The notes under the pieces are model-generated. The model ran no database searches. It worked only from the letters and a program-made list of their open reading frames with translations, and was not told the DNA's origin. Made by a program: the position numbers and the translations under genes. Source: Pseudisothecium myosuroides (Eukaryota > Streptophyta > Bryopsida > Hypnales > Lembophyllaceae). From it: DNA of 64,000 nt. Shown piece after piece: positions 22,245 to 34,791 of this stretch (position 1 is its first letter; each line of letters opens with the position of its first letter). The stretch spans positions 2,170,001 through 2,234,000 of the forward strand of contig OX637296.1 in the NCBI GenBank assembly GCA_951799445.1, in the 5' to 3' direction.

Positions 22245-25200
22245 TCACAGCGAGTTCCGGCGCGTCATGCTGATGGATTCGCGGAACGAAGAGTCTGAAC
22301 CTTCGCTCGCGCCTAGCAATGCAAGTGCGTCTTGCGCGTGCGCGCGCGTATTAGGGTTCCCATGTCGTAGCGCTTCGTGCAGCGCTTTCACCAGTCCTTG
22401 ATCCGCGGCATATCCTTGTGCGTACTCCGTCACTCGCAGAATGCGCTCGATCATCCAGACCGTTTTCTCCTGCAGCCGGTTTCTCTGCCGGATGCTGTAA
22501 AACAGATCAAAGATGGGTTGCACGCCTTCCGCCCGAGCGAGCTCCTCGACGCCCCCTTTCAAGTGCACCCCATCCGCGAGCAGCGTGGCGAGCGCCCCGA
22601 CCGTCGCTTCCCGCACGCCGTAGTCGTCTTCTTCCTCGAGAAGCTCGATCAGGGGTGTGATGGCGTTCGCAGCGACCAGACAGAAGGACGCGTTAGGGCT
22701 GCAAACGCCGCCGTGCACGTCGCACTTCTCCGGAAGGTGGCGGATGAGCTTGGATGGGAACAAGCACAACCCAAGGAAGGTGCCGCGCGGGGACGAGTGC
22801 GGTGATGGGTTGTTGTTGCGGAGCGTGAAGAGGTGAGCTCGTTCTGAGAGAAGCTGTAACCCTAGCGCGCACCTCTCTTTCGTCAGGGGCGTCCAGTGCG
22901 CCATCAGCTTCTCCTGGAAGAGCGTGAAGAGATGAAGCTCACGCATGCTGTTGAGGATGGCAACGTTGGAGTTGCGGGCGAAGTGAAGCAAGATGCCCAG
23001 TAAAGCCTCTTGCATTGCGCATCCCGCGCGTCCTGAAAGGCGACCGATCCGCCCTGTCTCGCAGTCCTGGAGAGTGGTCACCGTCCAGTGAAGCATTTCC
23101 ACCTCCAGCACGCGGATTACCTGCACGACACCAATGTTAGACCTCTTTAGTAAAATCTCCAGCAAACCTGATTCGTGTCTCATCGCCGCAATGCAGACAC
23201 TGGAATTCACTAGTCGCTGGAATTCTTTTTCCTTCAGAAATCTATCAGGTTTCTGGAAAACAAGCGCTTATACTGGATATGAAAATGCTTGCTATATCTG
23301 CTTCTGGAAACCACTGCTCCGTCTCTTTAGTATCAGCTTCCACAGTGCACTTTTATCAGCTTGGACTCTTCAGGGTTAACACATGCATTTCTCATTAGAT
23401 TGTCAGATTCAATTCCACACTACCAATGCGATCATACTGATGATTCGTCCCCAGTACAGAATAGGAAACCGGAAAAAAACTCCCAGAAAACTTAACCACT
23501 TTCAATTCTGCCATTTGGAAGATCATGTAGGCAGTTTCTAAACCCTCCCCAACGCAATGCAGCTACGATATTAAAACAGAGTGAAGAATTCGAGTTTTCT
23601 TCTAATGAGGATAAGTTGAACTTGCCTCGAATTCAGTGAGTGGCGTGTTGGCAAGAATGGTGGCCGCCGCGATGCGCTCTTCCAATACAGCTTTCCCATG
23701 TTGCTGAAGAATCTCCTTCAGGTACTTGAGCTGCAGCGTGGAACGAAGCGCGGCAGCGATGTCATCTCCGATGTGCACACTGAGCAGGCTCAGCAAACGC
23801 AAGGCATTCAGACGTATGTTGGTGTCGGAATGCATCATGAACGTCATCAGAGTGGAGGAGCCGCCGCAAGTGCTCACATTGGCTGCCATCACATCTGCAA
23901 CACCGACAACCCAAATCAGTACACTCGAACCCCTTTAATTTTGTCACAGGGAGCCCAACGAACTCTTTCACAATACTATGATAATTTCACTATATAGTCC
24001 TTACCATTCTTGCCATACCATTCTTGAACAGAGTACAATTAATCCTCTGGAACAAACGATGTTGCAATTAAAGTTATCGTAGATCGCCCCAAATGGTACC
24101 AGTATAGCTCCTTTAAGCTCTTCATTCTCCCCTTACCATTGGATTGTTTCATCACCTTCTCAATTGTTCTAATAGATTCATGCAAGCATACACATGACTC
24201 CTTCCAAATGGATGGTCATCCACCTAGCTCATGAATGCTATGTTTGAATTTGTGACAAGTGTGCTAGAGTTAATGATAGTGCGATGGCTAGTGTGCAGTA
24301 TATTCTAGAATTTCAAGGAGAGAAGTTCAGAACTAAGAGGTTTGTGCAGGATATTCAAGTATTTCGTTGTAGACGTCAGAAAAAAACGAGGTTTGACTGT
24401 AACGAGTGTTGGATCAGCATCACGGGCAAATGAGCAAATGGTGCATTTTCAAGTACAAACCTGCTACTTCCGTGGAGCAAGCCATGCCGTACAACGTCTG
24501 CAGGATCTTCTCCTTCCACTGCAAGCTCCCGTTCTGCAAAAGCCCGAAGATTTTGTGCAGTATCCTTTCCGAGAACAAGAAATTTCCGTCTTTATCCACG
24601 AGTGACTGCTCCCAATTCCCCGGCACAGAGACGAGATTAGCCAGCGTGCAGACCGCCATCTCCTTGAGGTTGGTGGGCGCGGGGAGCGAGAAGATGGTGA
24701 ACACAAGATGCGCAATCACACCCGCTTTCACAAGAATGTACGCTGTGTCATCTAACGTGGACAGGTTGAGGAGGGCGCCCAACGCAGCTTCGCGTGCATT
24801 GGGACTGATGGACAGCATGCGCACGAGCGTTTTGCCACCAGTCTCGGCCACGACCTCTTTACTGGTGTTAGTGAGGATCATTTGGCCCAAGTGCTGCGCC
24901 AGCTTCACTTGCGTTTCCTCCGGGCCTTGGCAGAGGCGAGTGAGGAGCGGCTTCAGGCGCCCTGCCTCGGCCATCTGCAATGCATTCGCGTCAACTTCCT
25001 CCAGGTTCACGAGGGTGTTCTCCGCGAGCTCACTGATCTCTGTGCTTGTTGATGTCATCCCCATTAGCGCCACTATTGCCCCCTTCTCCGTGCCGATACG
25101 TGCACAGATGGATGGGCTTAACGAAAACTCGTGGAGAAGCGACACGGCACATTCCCGTTCTTTGTCCACGCTGCTGCCCAAGCTTTGCACCGCAAGCTTT

Positions 25201-27348
25201 AATGCTCCACTCTCTAATATCGCTTCCTGCCGACACAATTACTCGGAATGGAATGAGATTCCAGCAAACCTCAGGGACCAAAGAGAACATGCTATACAAT
25301 ACAGCTGGGTACGCAGCTAGGATCCAACACATGAAATTTGACACAGAACACTTGAAATGTGGCGATATTATTGGGGTTCAATGGGTTTCGAAAGGCCAAA
25401 ATCACAAGTTCTCATGTTGAATTCTAGCTGTGCTGCATCTGGTCTCTGACTCTGCCATAACATTCTCGACAAGAACTGCTAACAACTATTAATGAAGGAA
25501 GAATCAGGATATGCAAGACCCCCAATCCTCTCACATTTTCTTTGTTTGCCATGGATTCTCTTACATCTTAAATTAAAGAAGTAAATCTTCAGAACTCAAC
25601 CAACTATTGTTTAATTACTATGTCAAGTGTTGTTTTTCTAATTCACGTTTAATTACTAAAAATTATGGTGCAGCTACAGCGAAAAGGCTGGATGGTATGA
25701 GTGATGCAGTGAGGGAAGGCGCAGAAACGGCACCTTGTTTTCCTGAGAGGCGATGGAGATGTAACGGAGGGCGGACATGGCTTCGCTTCGAAGGTGAGCG
25801 CGTGACTTCACATTCCGCTGCCATAGCCCCAGCACTGAAGGAATCACTCCTCCCTCCCTGAGCTGCAGACGATTTGCGGCGCTTTCTTTGGCTATGAGAA
25901 TTATATCCTCGAGAGCTTGCTCCGCTTCGTCACCCTGATGAGAGCGATTTTTAAGCATTTGGTGACAATCATTTACGTCGGCATCTCGACGTCATGGAAA
26001 TGAGGAGGAAGCTAAAGAGATAGATGAGGTTGGAATTCAGTAGAGGAGAGATTTACCGATGCAGTGGCGCTCAAACGAGTGACTGCAAGGCGAATTCGAA
26101 TTGTCACATTGCGCTCCTTCCATTCCTGAATGGTTTGTCGCAGCACTAAGCTGGGTCGCAAGGCGGTGGAAGTCAAGATCTGGCCAGAGACGGGGCATGT
26201 GGGAGGTCGACCGAGCTGTCTACACGAGTTGAACCAGTTTTCTATGGAGCTTCGCTCGTACGTTCGCTCGGATTGCAGGAACACAGGATCCGTCATCACC
26301 TACACAAGGCAGTCACTACTAATCAGGTGATAATTTTTGAGCTCTCAATCCCTAATTGAAGCTTTTGGAATGCACCAGGGAGAACACAAGGAAGTGGTTC
26401 TTGACGGAAGCTTACTTGTTTTGATAAGGGACACAGGAACGTGTCGAAGGGTGGAATGGAATCATCGATGGAATCCGCCGACTCGACGATGGTGTGCCAA
26501 TGCGGCACAGCAGGCTCCAGCGTATACGATTGGAACATGGATTCAATGGTTTCCAGCAATCGTATTTGCGACTCATCCTGGCAATCCACAAGCTCCCCGC
26601 GCAGCAAGTGAAGCTGCTCAAAGAGCGCGTCTCTGTTTCGGTTGAGGTCAAGACCTAATTCACGCCCCACGTCGAGAAGGATCGCATTCTGAACTGCGGA
26701 GTCGGCATCCTCCGGTCTGGAAGATTGAGCCTCTCGTTGGAGTGCCAAGCAGATGCGCTCCTCGTTTGTCGAAACCTGCGCCATCAACGAATACACACAA
26801 ACAATTAATTAGTCTACACAAGTAATTAGGCTACCCACAAGAAAAATCGTTCGCGGCGAGGGTGTAACGAAGCTTGGGAGTTGCGTGTGTACCGAAAATT
26901 GAGCTTGTTGCATTTCACGGGCGAGGTCATCCGCTTGCTTGCTGACCTCCCGCATTTGCGCAATATCCCGCGTTTGCGGGGATTTCGCATTGGGGAATCG
27001 GGACAAGCAATGTCCGATTCCATGCGCCGTCTTCTGAATCTCGCTCACGACTTCCTGGCAATGCGTGAGCAAGTACAGCCGGCTTTTCGTCTTGCAGATC
27101 TGTAAGGGGCCTTGCAAATTCACGAGCTCGGTCTTTATCCCATTCAGGGCGGTTTGGACGCGGAGAGGAAGCTCAGGAGCTTTGCCTGTGTTCAATTGAT
27201 CCAGGATAGGCCGCAACTGTTCCAGGTACGAAACGAAACGCCAGAAGCTCTCCTTCTCCATGGGCGCCTCGCGCGCTTCCTGGATTACTCGGTTGAGCTC
27301 GCCTATCACCTCTGAGACTATGTTGTTCTGGTTGGCGTCTGACGCCAT
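22245..27348 (-). CDS. U-box/ARM-repeat E3 ubiquitin ligase, SAUL1/PUB44-like
   Basis: Plant U-box ligase that would recruit an E2 and ubiquitinate target proteins. Relatives (Arabidopsis PUB43/PUB44-SAUL1) act in senescence and immunity at the plasma membrane. Seven exons: 26893-27348, 26416-26775, 26057-26299, 25734-25934, 24461-25226, 23626-23894 and 22245-23120 (stop TGA), all in frame, giving about 1056 aa. Residues 1-260 are a helical N-terminal (UND-like) region. The U-box runs about 262-333, with CPLSKQVMTDPVFL and PPTCPVSGQ. Armadillo-type leucine-rich helices fill 354-1056, for example LLNLSTLDDTAYILVKAG. The C-terminal stretch RLQEKTVWMIERILRV is typical of the SAUL1 group. Start: the codon before the first ATG is GTG, so translation begins MASDANQNN at 27348. 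Intron 6 (23121-23625) is GC-AG. It lies about 1.2 kb from the ABCG gene, same strand. Orthology within the PUB family is inferred. Confidence 0.93.
23121..23625 (-). other. GC-AG intron in the U-box gene
   Basis: The exon ends GAATTCGAG and the intron begins GCAAGTTC and ends CGTGCAG. Phase 0 is kept (..LTEFE then VIRVLEVEML). The only nearby GT, three bases further on, would break the frame of exon 7. Confidence 0.72.
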
Positions 27349-27429
27349 CACTTGGTGTTACTGCCATAAACCCCCAAACACGACATTCCGTCGTTAAATG
27401 CGCCAGATTCTCAATACTTCGCGCTCAAA

Positions 27430-28300
27430 CACTTACGAATCTGTCCCGAATTATCAACCTCATCATTTGATACTGCCATAGACCCCAAAAAATTAGCAAC
27501 ACTCCATCCTTCAATGATCGAATTGCTCTTACTCGCTCAAACATTCGAATGCGTCCCGAATGCGCCTCCCTCTACAGAATCCAGTCGCGAAAGATAGCGT
27601 TGAAAATGTGGCATCATTGTCAAAAAACTCAGTAAAATTAAGAATGCTACGAATCCTCTCTTCCTCACCAGAAAACTAGAATGCACCTCCCTCTACAGAG
27701 TCAAGAATGGAAAGATTGCGCTGAAAACGTGGCATCACTGCTATTCACCCAAAAAATTAGTAAACCACACTGTCGCTTAATGCTCCTAATTCTCTCTTCC
27801 TTGCTACACCACCGGAATGCATCCCGAATCTACCCCTACCACCTCCACAAAATCGAGACTCGAAAGCTTGGGCTGAAAATGTGTCATCACTTCCATAAAC
27901 CCAGAAAATGAATCAAAAACACTGTCGTCACATGCTCCGAATTCTCACTTTCTCGCTACAGCACCGGAACGCGTCCCGAATCCACCTCCCTCTACAGAAT
28001 CCAAGATCGAAAGAGTGCGCTGAAACGTGACATCACTGCTGCTACAAACCCAAAAAATCAATCAAAAACACTCTGTCGTCAAATGCTCCGAATTCTCTCT
28101 TCTCTGACTAATAAAACCACCGGAATGCGTCCCGAATCCCCCTCACCCTCCAGCTTGCACTGAAAACGTGGCTTCACGAGCCACTGCACTAGCTAAGCCC
28201 AAAAAATTAAGGAACCACACTCATCAGTCGCCGAATGCTTCGAATTCTCCCTTCCTCGCTAAACTACGGGATGCGTCCCGAATCCACCTACCTCTACTGC
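27430..28300. repeat. Degenerate ~110-155 bp tandem repeat upstream of the U-box gene
   Basis: The word GCGTCCCGAATCCACC and variants recurs at about 27445, 27554, 27674, 27821, 27973, 28130 and 28275, each time followed by CTCCCTCTACAGA-like text, GAAAG, CTGAAAACGTG and AAACCCAAAAAAT. About seven units lie directly before the translation start of the U-box gene, so they occupy its promoter or 5' UTR. Some copies carry the word CGAATTCTC. Function unknown. Confidence 0.8.
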
Positions 28301-28680
28301 ATCAATGTGGTTTGAGATCTTCTGTGCGTCGGTCCCCGTCCTGTCGCGTGCTCCGTGGCGCGGCATCGGAGACTTCCCCATTGAGTCCATCTCCGCATCG
28401 CATTCTCAATCTCCTCACTCGACTCAAGATCCGAGATTCGGGGGAACCAGCGAGCGAGCACTGCAAGTGAGAAAAGGCAAATCGACAAGGTGGCGTACGA
28501 GAAGGACGAGCGAGCGAGGGAGCATCCATTCACGTGATTCGACGAGGATCGTGAGCTCCAAAGGAAAATTGCGAAAAAAAAGAGGCGGCTTTGGCGGAGC
28601 AAGTGCACCTGAGTGCGCACAAGACGCTGAGCGCACGGCAGCCGGACGGACGGACGGAACAGACGTCTAATTCGGGCAAC
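28300..28680 (+). pseudogene. Exon-like GC-rich block, frame broken
   Basis: One plus-strand frame reads QIDKVAYEKDERAREHPFT, then TGA, then FDEDRELQRKIAKKKRRL, then a second stop. The acidic/basic helix-like character on both sides of the first stop suggests a once-coding exon. No family recognised. It could instead be the GC-rich leader of a gene reading away from the U-box gene. Confidence 0.25.
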
Positions 28681-29562
28681 GAAGGGGACGGCCTCACGGC
28701 CCCCGCAACTGCGGCGTCTGCGGACTGCGGAATTCAGACAGTTGATTTCAGGGAACTCATCACTCGTTGAATTCGGGAGTATTTCTTGCTATTTTTTTCA
28801 TATTTTTTTTTCTATTTTTCCTGCTTTTGGCATATACGGCTGGCAGCCGCAACCAAACTGCAGCTAACTTAGAAGTAACCTTGTCAAAATTTTCCATGGT
28901 GAAGGGGGAGTCAAAAGGCCGTCTCTCACTACGTCCCACATAACATTGTTTAGCAATGAGGTAGGGGTCTCTTTTGCATCCTTGGAAAGGGGAACCTTTA
29001 CGTGCACGAAATAGTCTTGTGTGACTCCTCCCCAACCCTAATCCTTGAATTAAGTGATAAGTCCTTCTGAGGCATCTAGAGAGGCATAATACCTTCCCAG
29101 CATAGAGGGGCCTATTCCCTAGTTATACAATGTTATGAAAGTCCCCACAAATTATCAGTGATTGATTGGTGGAAAGCTGAATTTGGGAACTTGGGGCTTC
29201 ATTTTACATTTCAAGGTCCTATGAACTCAATAATGCATACTTGACAGCAGTTTTTAAAGAATTTGGCACCCAAAAAGTAAGACTTGAAGTCAAGTAACTG
29301 GCTCTAGCTTTGTTGAAGACTCAACTTGGGCTTCAACGGTGCTAGTAAGTGAGCCCAAGAATGCAAGCTTGTGAGCATTGAGCCTACAATATAGATACCA
29401 CACTCTATAGAAGTTTTATGTATCATAAACAGCTATAATATGGATATTTGTAATATATATATCCTATAATCATAGACGGTTTCTATAGTATATACACATA
29501 TAACATGCTCACATAATAGCAATCCTATACTCACATAATAGCAATCCTCCTTGGGCTTTTAA

Positions 29563-30310
29563 CCCCTAAAAGACCAAGGAGCCCACTTCGGAATTTTTTT
29601 AAACTTGGATAGTCTCTATTGACTTCATAAATTTGAAAATTTTGCATCAAATTATTAGAATGGATGCTAGTCATCTTAATCTATATCTGAAGCTTTGTTT
29701 TATGTCTCTCCGATCAATATTGCAAAAAATAGAAGTTTCTTTTTTATTTCAATGTCAAACTAGGCAGCAAAAAATATATTGGATTTTTTTATTTATTTTT
29801 ATTTTATAGATTGATGGCTACTCAAAAACATTTGAACCATTCAATTTTGAATAATGAGGTGAAAGTTTTGAAAAGTTTTTTTTACAAGCAATGAAGGTTA
29901 AAAAAACATATATGATATAATCGTTGTTTGTATTCAATTTCGAACACTTTCAAACAAAAGAAAAGAAAAAAGATATTGATTGTTTATTAGAACATTCTCA
30001 CAATTGGGATTAACATTTTTTGTAAGAATTGTTAGCAGTTTAGTTTTTCTTTCATTCAATACCACTTTCTACATTATAATTTTTTGAAGATGAATATGGA
30101 CATTGTTTTGGTTTAAAAAATCTTATAATCTCAACCTATTTTTCAGCATATTGACTAAAATGCACAAGTCATAAGACATATGTTTTTTTTGTAAAATTGT
30201 TGGAAGACAAAACTTTACTTTTGGAAAGGCTAGAAAAACCTACATTTTGAAGTTTAGGCACATTGAACTTGCAACTGGTATAGATATTCACTCTAAACTT
30301 TTGGGATGAT
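29563..30310. mobile_element. TTAA-type MITE, left part (copy D)
   Basis: TTAA at 29559-29562, then CCCCTAAAAGACCAAGGAGC. The text follows the complete copy at 57190-58089 (TCTATTGACTTCATAA, TGTCAAACTAGGCA, GGCACATTGAACTTGC) until about 30310, after which the likeness fades. No right end was found, so it is truncated or decayed. Confidence 0.7.
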
Positions 30311-30689
30311 GTTCTAGAAATATGTCCATTGGAGATTGTTTGCGTAAATGTCCAAAAAAGTGATTTTTTGACTTTTCAATTCATTTTTGGACATGCCACC
30401 ATAAAATATCATATATGAAAAAACTTGGGACTTAGAGCATCTTTAATACAACTAACAAATTGTCTCAAAAATCATACCAATGGCATGGTAAAATCGCCGT
30501 GCCATTTGTATTTGATTTCCATTTCTTAGCTATCATTTGCCAAGGTCTTTTTTTCTCTATTTATTATTATATAGCATGTTTTTTATATCATCCAAAATTT
30601 AAATCTAGATTTTTTTGGGCCTATATTATATGTGTTTTTGGATGGACTTCAAATAATAGCCCTCTTCAAGTCTAATTGTCATTAAATGT

Positions 30690-30727
<38 letters not shown>

Positions 30728-32308
30728 AGTGTAGATTGTAAATGCTCTAAGGATTGGCACTTGGGTGTTTATACTCTGAAGCTCCAAATTCCACATATAA
30801 TATTGTTCATTCACCTTCTGCAACCCCAAAAAATTGGGATTTGGCCTTAAAGTAGGGCTTGAAGAAACATGATGTGCAATAGTAATAATGGAAAACAACC
30901 TTCATACTTAAAGTGGTATTTTTTCTAAGTATTTTAATCATTAAGAGACCCTACATCTAGTAGGTGGATTGTAAAGTATGAAATGAATGAGGTACATCCA
31001 AGTATGTTGAATTGATGCAACTAGTGTGTTCACTAAGGGCTTTGTGACTTTTGTGGAAGTTTCTAAATTAGTTCATGCAAAGGTGTGTAGTAAAAAAAAA
31101 CTTATAATAATGGAAATCTTATGTCTAAGGTAGAAGCACCAGTAACCGATCATTTAAGCAATTTTGGAGCAGATTGTCCGCAGTATGAGGTGATGGAAAT
31201 TTTTCCCACGTAGGAAGATTTTTCCCATTTAGGAGATAGCAAAATTTTCAGAATTTTATTCTCAAAATTGGAATTACCGTGAATTTTGGGAGCCAAAAAG
31301 TACTCTTCACCAATAGCAAATGTCTAGAGTTTTTCAATTCCGATCATAGCCAAACTACATTCTTGCTCACTACTTTGAAGGCATGTGTCATGATCCTATT
31401 AGTCCCTACCTTGAAAAGGACAGAAAGTACACATTCCAAGCTTGAGTTCCAGCCTTGGTTGGAAGTAGCGCACCTTACATGTTGGGTATTGGGCGTAATC
31501 TGTTATTGGTACTTCTACTTTACGTTCTTCTCATGCCATAATTTATTTTGCCTAAAAATCTACATTCTTCTTATTACCCAAGATTCTCAGGTGGTTAAAA
31601 TTTCTCTCAAGTGGCAACAACAAAATCTATTGTGTAGCCATTTTGGGATAGATATCATTTTTCATCTATATATTTGTATTTTACTTATTCAATTTTGATT
31701 ATTTCCTATAATTTTAATGATTATCATTTTCCATTTAAGAATATATATATTTTGGAGACTAAAAAGTCAATTTATACAAAATTCCTCCTAAACTTTTGCC
31801 TTTTGGTAAAAAAATTCTATTTAAATTAATAATAAATTGTAATAATGTAGTGTTTGCATGTAATGATTGAGATCTTTCCCACAACAATCAAGAGGCTTAT
31901 TTTCAGTCAATTTGGGATAATTGACTGAAAATAATAATTTGGGATAATGGTTCTCCCTTAAGTTGTGAATCAATTAGAAAAACAACATTATTAAGTACTT
32001 CGTACTCGGTGACTTGAAAATAAAATCACATTGAATGTTAACAATCATGTCTTTCAACAAAGCAAACCAAAAAACTCATTACTGGCAAGATCGCCCTTGG
32101 AATAAATGCTAGGGCTTGGTCAATCCAATTACTTTTATCATTGTGGCTTGATTGCGACTGTCTACTGAATGTGCCAAAAATACAAAAAACAAAACATTGA
32201 TAATGAATCCTACGCACCATACAATTGTGTTATTGTTGGAGCTTGTTTCTATAAATTATGACTTATATCAACATTTCATCCATTTGTTTTCATGAGATCA
32301 TCTCCACT
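30311..32308. other. AT-rich intergenic, nothing coding
   Basis: One 139-codon ORF at 31279 has no likeness to a known protein and lies in low-complexity DNA. Holds the (AT)n tract and a lone AAGGTAGAAGCACC end at about 31129. Confidence 0.4.
30693..30724. repeat. (AT)n microsatellite
   Basis: About 16 AT dinucleotides without interruption. Confidence 0.95.
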
Positions 32309-32595
32309 AGGGTTTTTTTCTGGCATTATATTGTTAGATTGCACCAAAAAATAATAATTTGGTTAGAAAATGGCAACAAATCTTGAAGTGCTTTGCCAAA
32401 AAAATTCAAATTAAAAAAAATCTTTGATGAAATCGCCAAATTGTAAATGAAAATAGAATTATGGACATGTGACATGTGATATGTGCTAATGTGATATTTT
32501 CAATCCAATATGTGGATGAATGTTGAAATTTGGAGCACCACTATAACATTCTATATCGCCACTTTGGCACTTCATAAAAAATGAAAAAAAAACAT
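32309..32595. mobile_element. MULE-like MITE (copy 1)
   Basis: Shares the family text TTAGATTGCACCA at the left, and GGAGCACCACTATAACATT plus CGCCACTTTGGCACTTC at the right, with the copies at 39487, 42723 and 63356. Ends are AGGGTTTTTTTCTGGC and a poly-A run. No target duplication seen. Confidence 0.65.
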
Positions 32596-32929
32596 TGATC
32601 CTCCCGCTTCCCCTATACCCGCCCAAGGCTCCATGGGGCTTGATGCTAAGAGCCATAACTGGTTGTTGACTTTTCAACGCTAACATGGCACTGTCCCATA
32701 GGCAACTGGTCACTATTGCCATTACAAGTTGCAACTCATAACTTTCTTTCCTTTCAACTTGCTTCCTACACCCTTGGATCATGAAGATCAAAAGTTGTGA
32801 TTAAAAATGTACAACTAGTTATGTACGATAACCTATTCGCCGATAGCACAACTCATTGATTATCTGATACGGAGTACAAATTACCCTCCACGGTTTTATA
32901 AGCACCAGGTGCACCAAGTTTTCTTCTTT

Positions 32930-33100
32930 CTCCCTCAGCGCTGAAATTTTTGGAGAGCCCGGAGTTGACTATGTTGGCAATATCTTTCGTTTTTTGGTCG
33001 TCAGAGCTCCTCGTACGACGGAGGCGCTGAAGCGGTCCTTCCCCTCTCAGGACAAGAGCTTGCTCACGACGTCCCGCTCGTTAGCGCCGCCTTGAATATC
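32930..33100 (+). pseudogene. Possible exon remnant without a start
   Basis: A plus-strand frame from about 32940 reads EIFGEPGVDYVGNIFRFLVV and continues about 30 more residues to TGA with exon-like GC. There is no ATG in frame and no family recognised. Confidence 0.2.
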
Positions 33101-34207
33101 CTCCTCCGACCACGTGCTCATTGCTTGTTTCTTTTTGTCAATCAACGCCGTGATGCTGCTGCGCAGCTGGCCTTCACTTCGTGGAATTGCCCTTGCAGGT
33201 CCAGCCATCGCAGGGCGGACATGAAATCCCCTAGTTTTTGTAGGAGCTTCGAATCAGCAGGTGCATCAACTGCGAAGGCACTTACAAGAGAATTTCTGAC
33301 CCATTTCATTGACAAATTTCAGTGGAATAATGAGGCCTAATTATCGAAAGGAAAAGCGCTTGCCTGTGCATCTCATTTCTGGCAATCTGAAGTTTGCTAA
33401 TAGAAATGCAAATTGAAGGAAATTTCTATTATACTTAAAATCGAGTGCGACAATCACATAGGTCGTCACGCTCCTCACACGGGGGGTGTCCCTGTAGTTG
33501 CTGTTTGAATTAGAATTTCTTTTTGAAAGAATTCCGGCGCCTCAGTTACTGTACCGACCAGGCTGGGTTGGCCGGCCCACGCTGGGGTCCCGGAATCGCA
33601 GTGCCCGCCAAGTTCACAGAGATGCCTTTGCTGTGGGATTTGGCAACGCTTTGAGACCAAATCTAAAGTTTCTTCTGCAAGGAGGAAATGTTGAGATTAT
33701 GTTTGGAACTCAGCAACTCTTTAATTCCAATTCTGACTTCCTCTTCTTTGTTTGATCCGCACACACTCGTTGTTGTAAGCCCATTTGCTTCATTCAGGGA
33801 TTCTATTCGTATCGTTTTTTTGGAAAGTGGTGAGATTTGGGAAAAAAAGCATCCAAACGTTTTTAGAAACATTTTCCATTCTTGAATGGACGATATCACC
33901 ACATTGGGATGAATAGACATAAGTTTGGATGAATACACAATGATTCATCCATTTTCCTCATGTTTTTTGATGTAAATACTTTAAACACTTTCATCAAGAT
34001 CACGTAGGTTGTACTACCTTGGAAATTGAGAACAATTTCTTAGCCTCATTATCTCATCCGCTCATGAAATATTAGCTTAAGTCTTGCTGGCAGATCATGC
34101 CATTTCACTACAGTAGTACTCCGTACAAATCTGGTTGTTCAAAGCTTCAAGACCAAAGTAGTACCAAACCATTAACATCAGCCTGAAAGCTGGGTCTTCA
34201 TCTTCAC
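33101..34207. other. Intergenic with GC-richer islands, no gene recognised
   Basis: Blocks at 33090-33340 and 33480-33660 have exon-like GC but no frame I could join. Confidence 0.35.
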
Positions 34208-34524
34208 TAAGGTAGGAGGTCCATAAAGCGTCCATATAAGCGCTGAAACTGAATTTTGGGGAGGTAAAACATCTTGATATATTTTTCAGTAAATTTTCCT
34301 TGAAAGACAAGTGGAATTGACATCTAACCCAAGTCGTTTCATATTTTTTGGACCTTTATGGAATTAGTTACAAATTTTTGAAGTTGAAAAAAAGTGGTCA
34401 TTTGTGGTCATCAAAAGCGACCACCTCCTGAAATGTGCATAGCTGGTACATTGAAGAAAGCAAAATGTACCTCTGGGCCATGATCGGTTTTACAACCCGG
34501 TCAGTTTATGAGCCTCCTCCCTTA
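34208..34524. mobile_element. AAGGTAGGAGGTCC-family MITE, decayed right end
   Basis: The left TAAGGTAGGAGGTCCATAAA matches the 5111 element. The right GCCTCCTCCCTTA is a worn inverse. The interior has ACCCAAGTCGTTTCATATTT, also found reversed in the 5111 copy. Confidence 0.62.
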
Positions 34525-34544
34525 TTTTGTCTTTTTCTTCACTA

Positions 34545-34791
34545 CACTGAATAGTGAAATTGGGTTGCCTTGATAATTAGGTTGCCTTACCTCAGAGAAG
34601 TTACCTCATGGCTAATGCTTGTCAAAATGGAGGCAAATCCCAATCTCTAATCCCGAGCCATGGACTAGTGCACCAACCTGTGACACACACATAGCTCTTA
34701 CATTACTACATCCTTGTAAAGTAACTGTACATATTGATAGTGTAGAATGTCGAGAAATTTGTTTGGGGCAACCTAATTTCACTATTTAGTG
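34545..34791. mobile_element. TA-flanked 247 bp Tc1/mariner-like MITE
   Basis: TA at 34543-34544 and 34792-34793. Inverted ends are CACTGAATAGTGAAATTG and, reversed from the right, CACTAAATAGTGAAATTA. An opposite-orientation relative of 249 bp lies at 44535-44783. Confidence 0.75.

Noticed and set aside
22377..22805. 142-codon plus-strand frame
   Set aside because: Antisense to the GC-rich last exon of the U-box gene; no family likeness.
24406..25320. 304-codon plus-strand frame
   Set aside because: Antisense shadow of U-box gene exon 5, whose ARM repeats are clear.
31279..31698. 139-codon plus-strand ORF
   Set aside because: Low-complexity, AT-driven composition with no motif and no splice partners.
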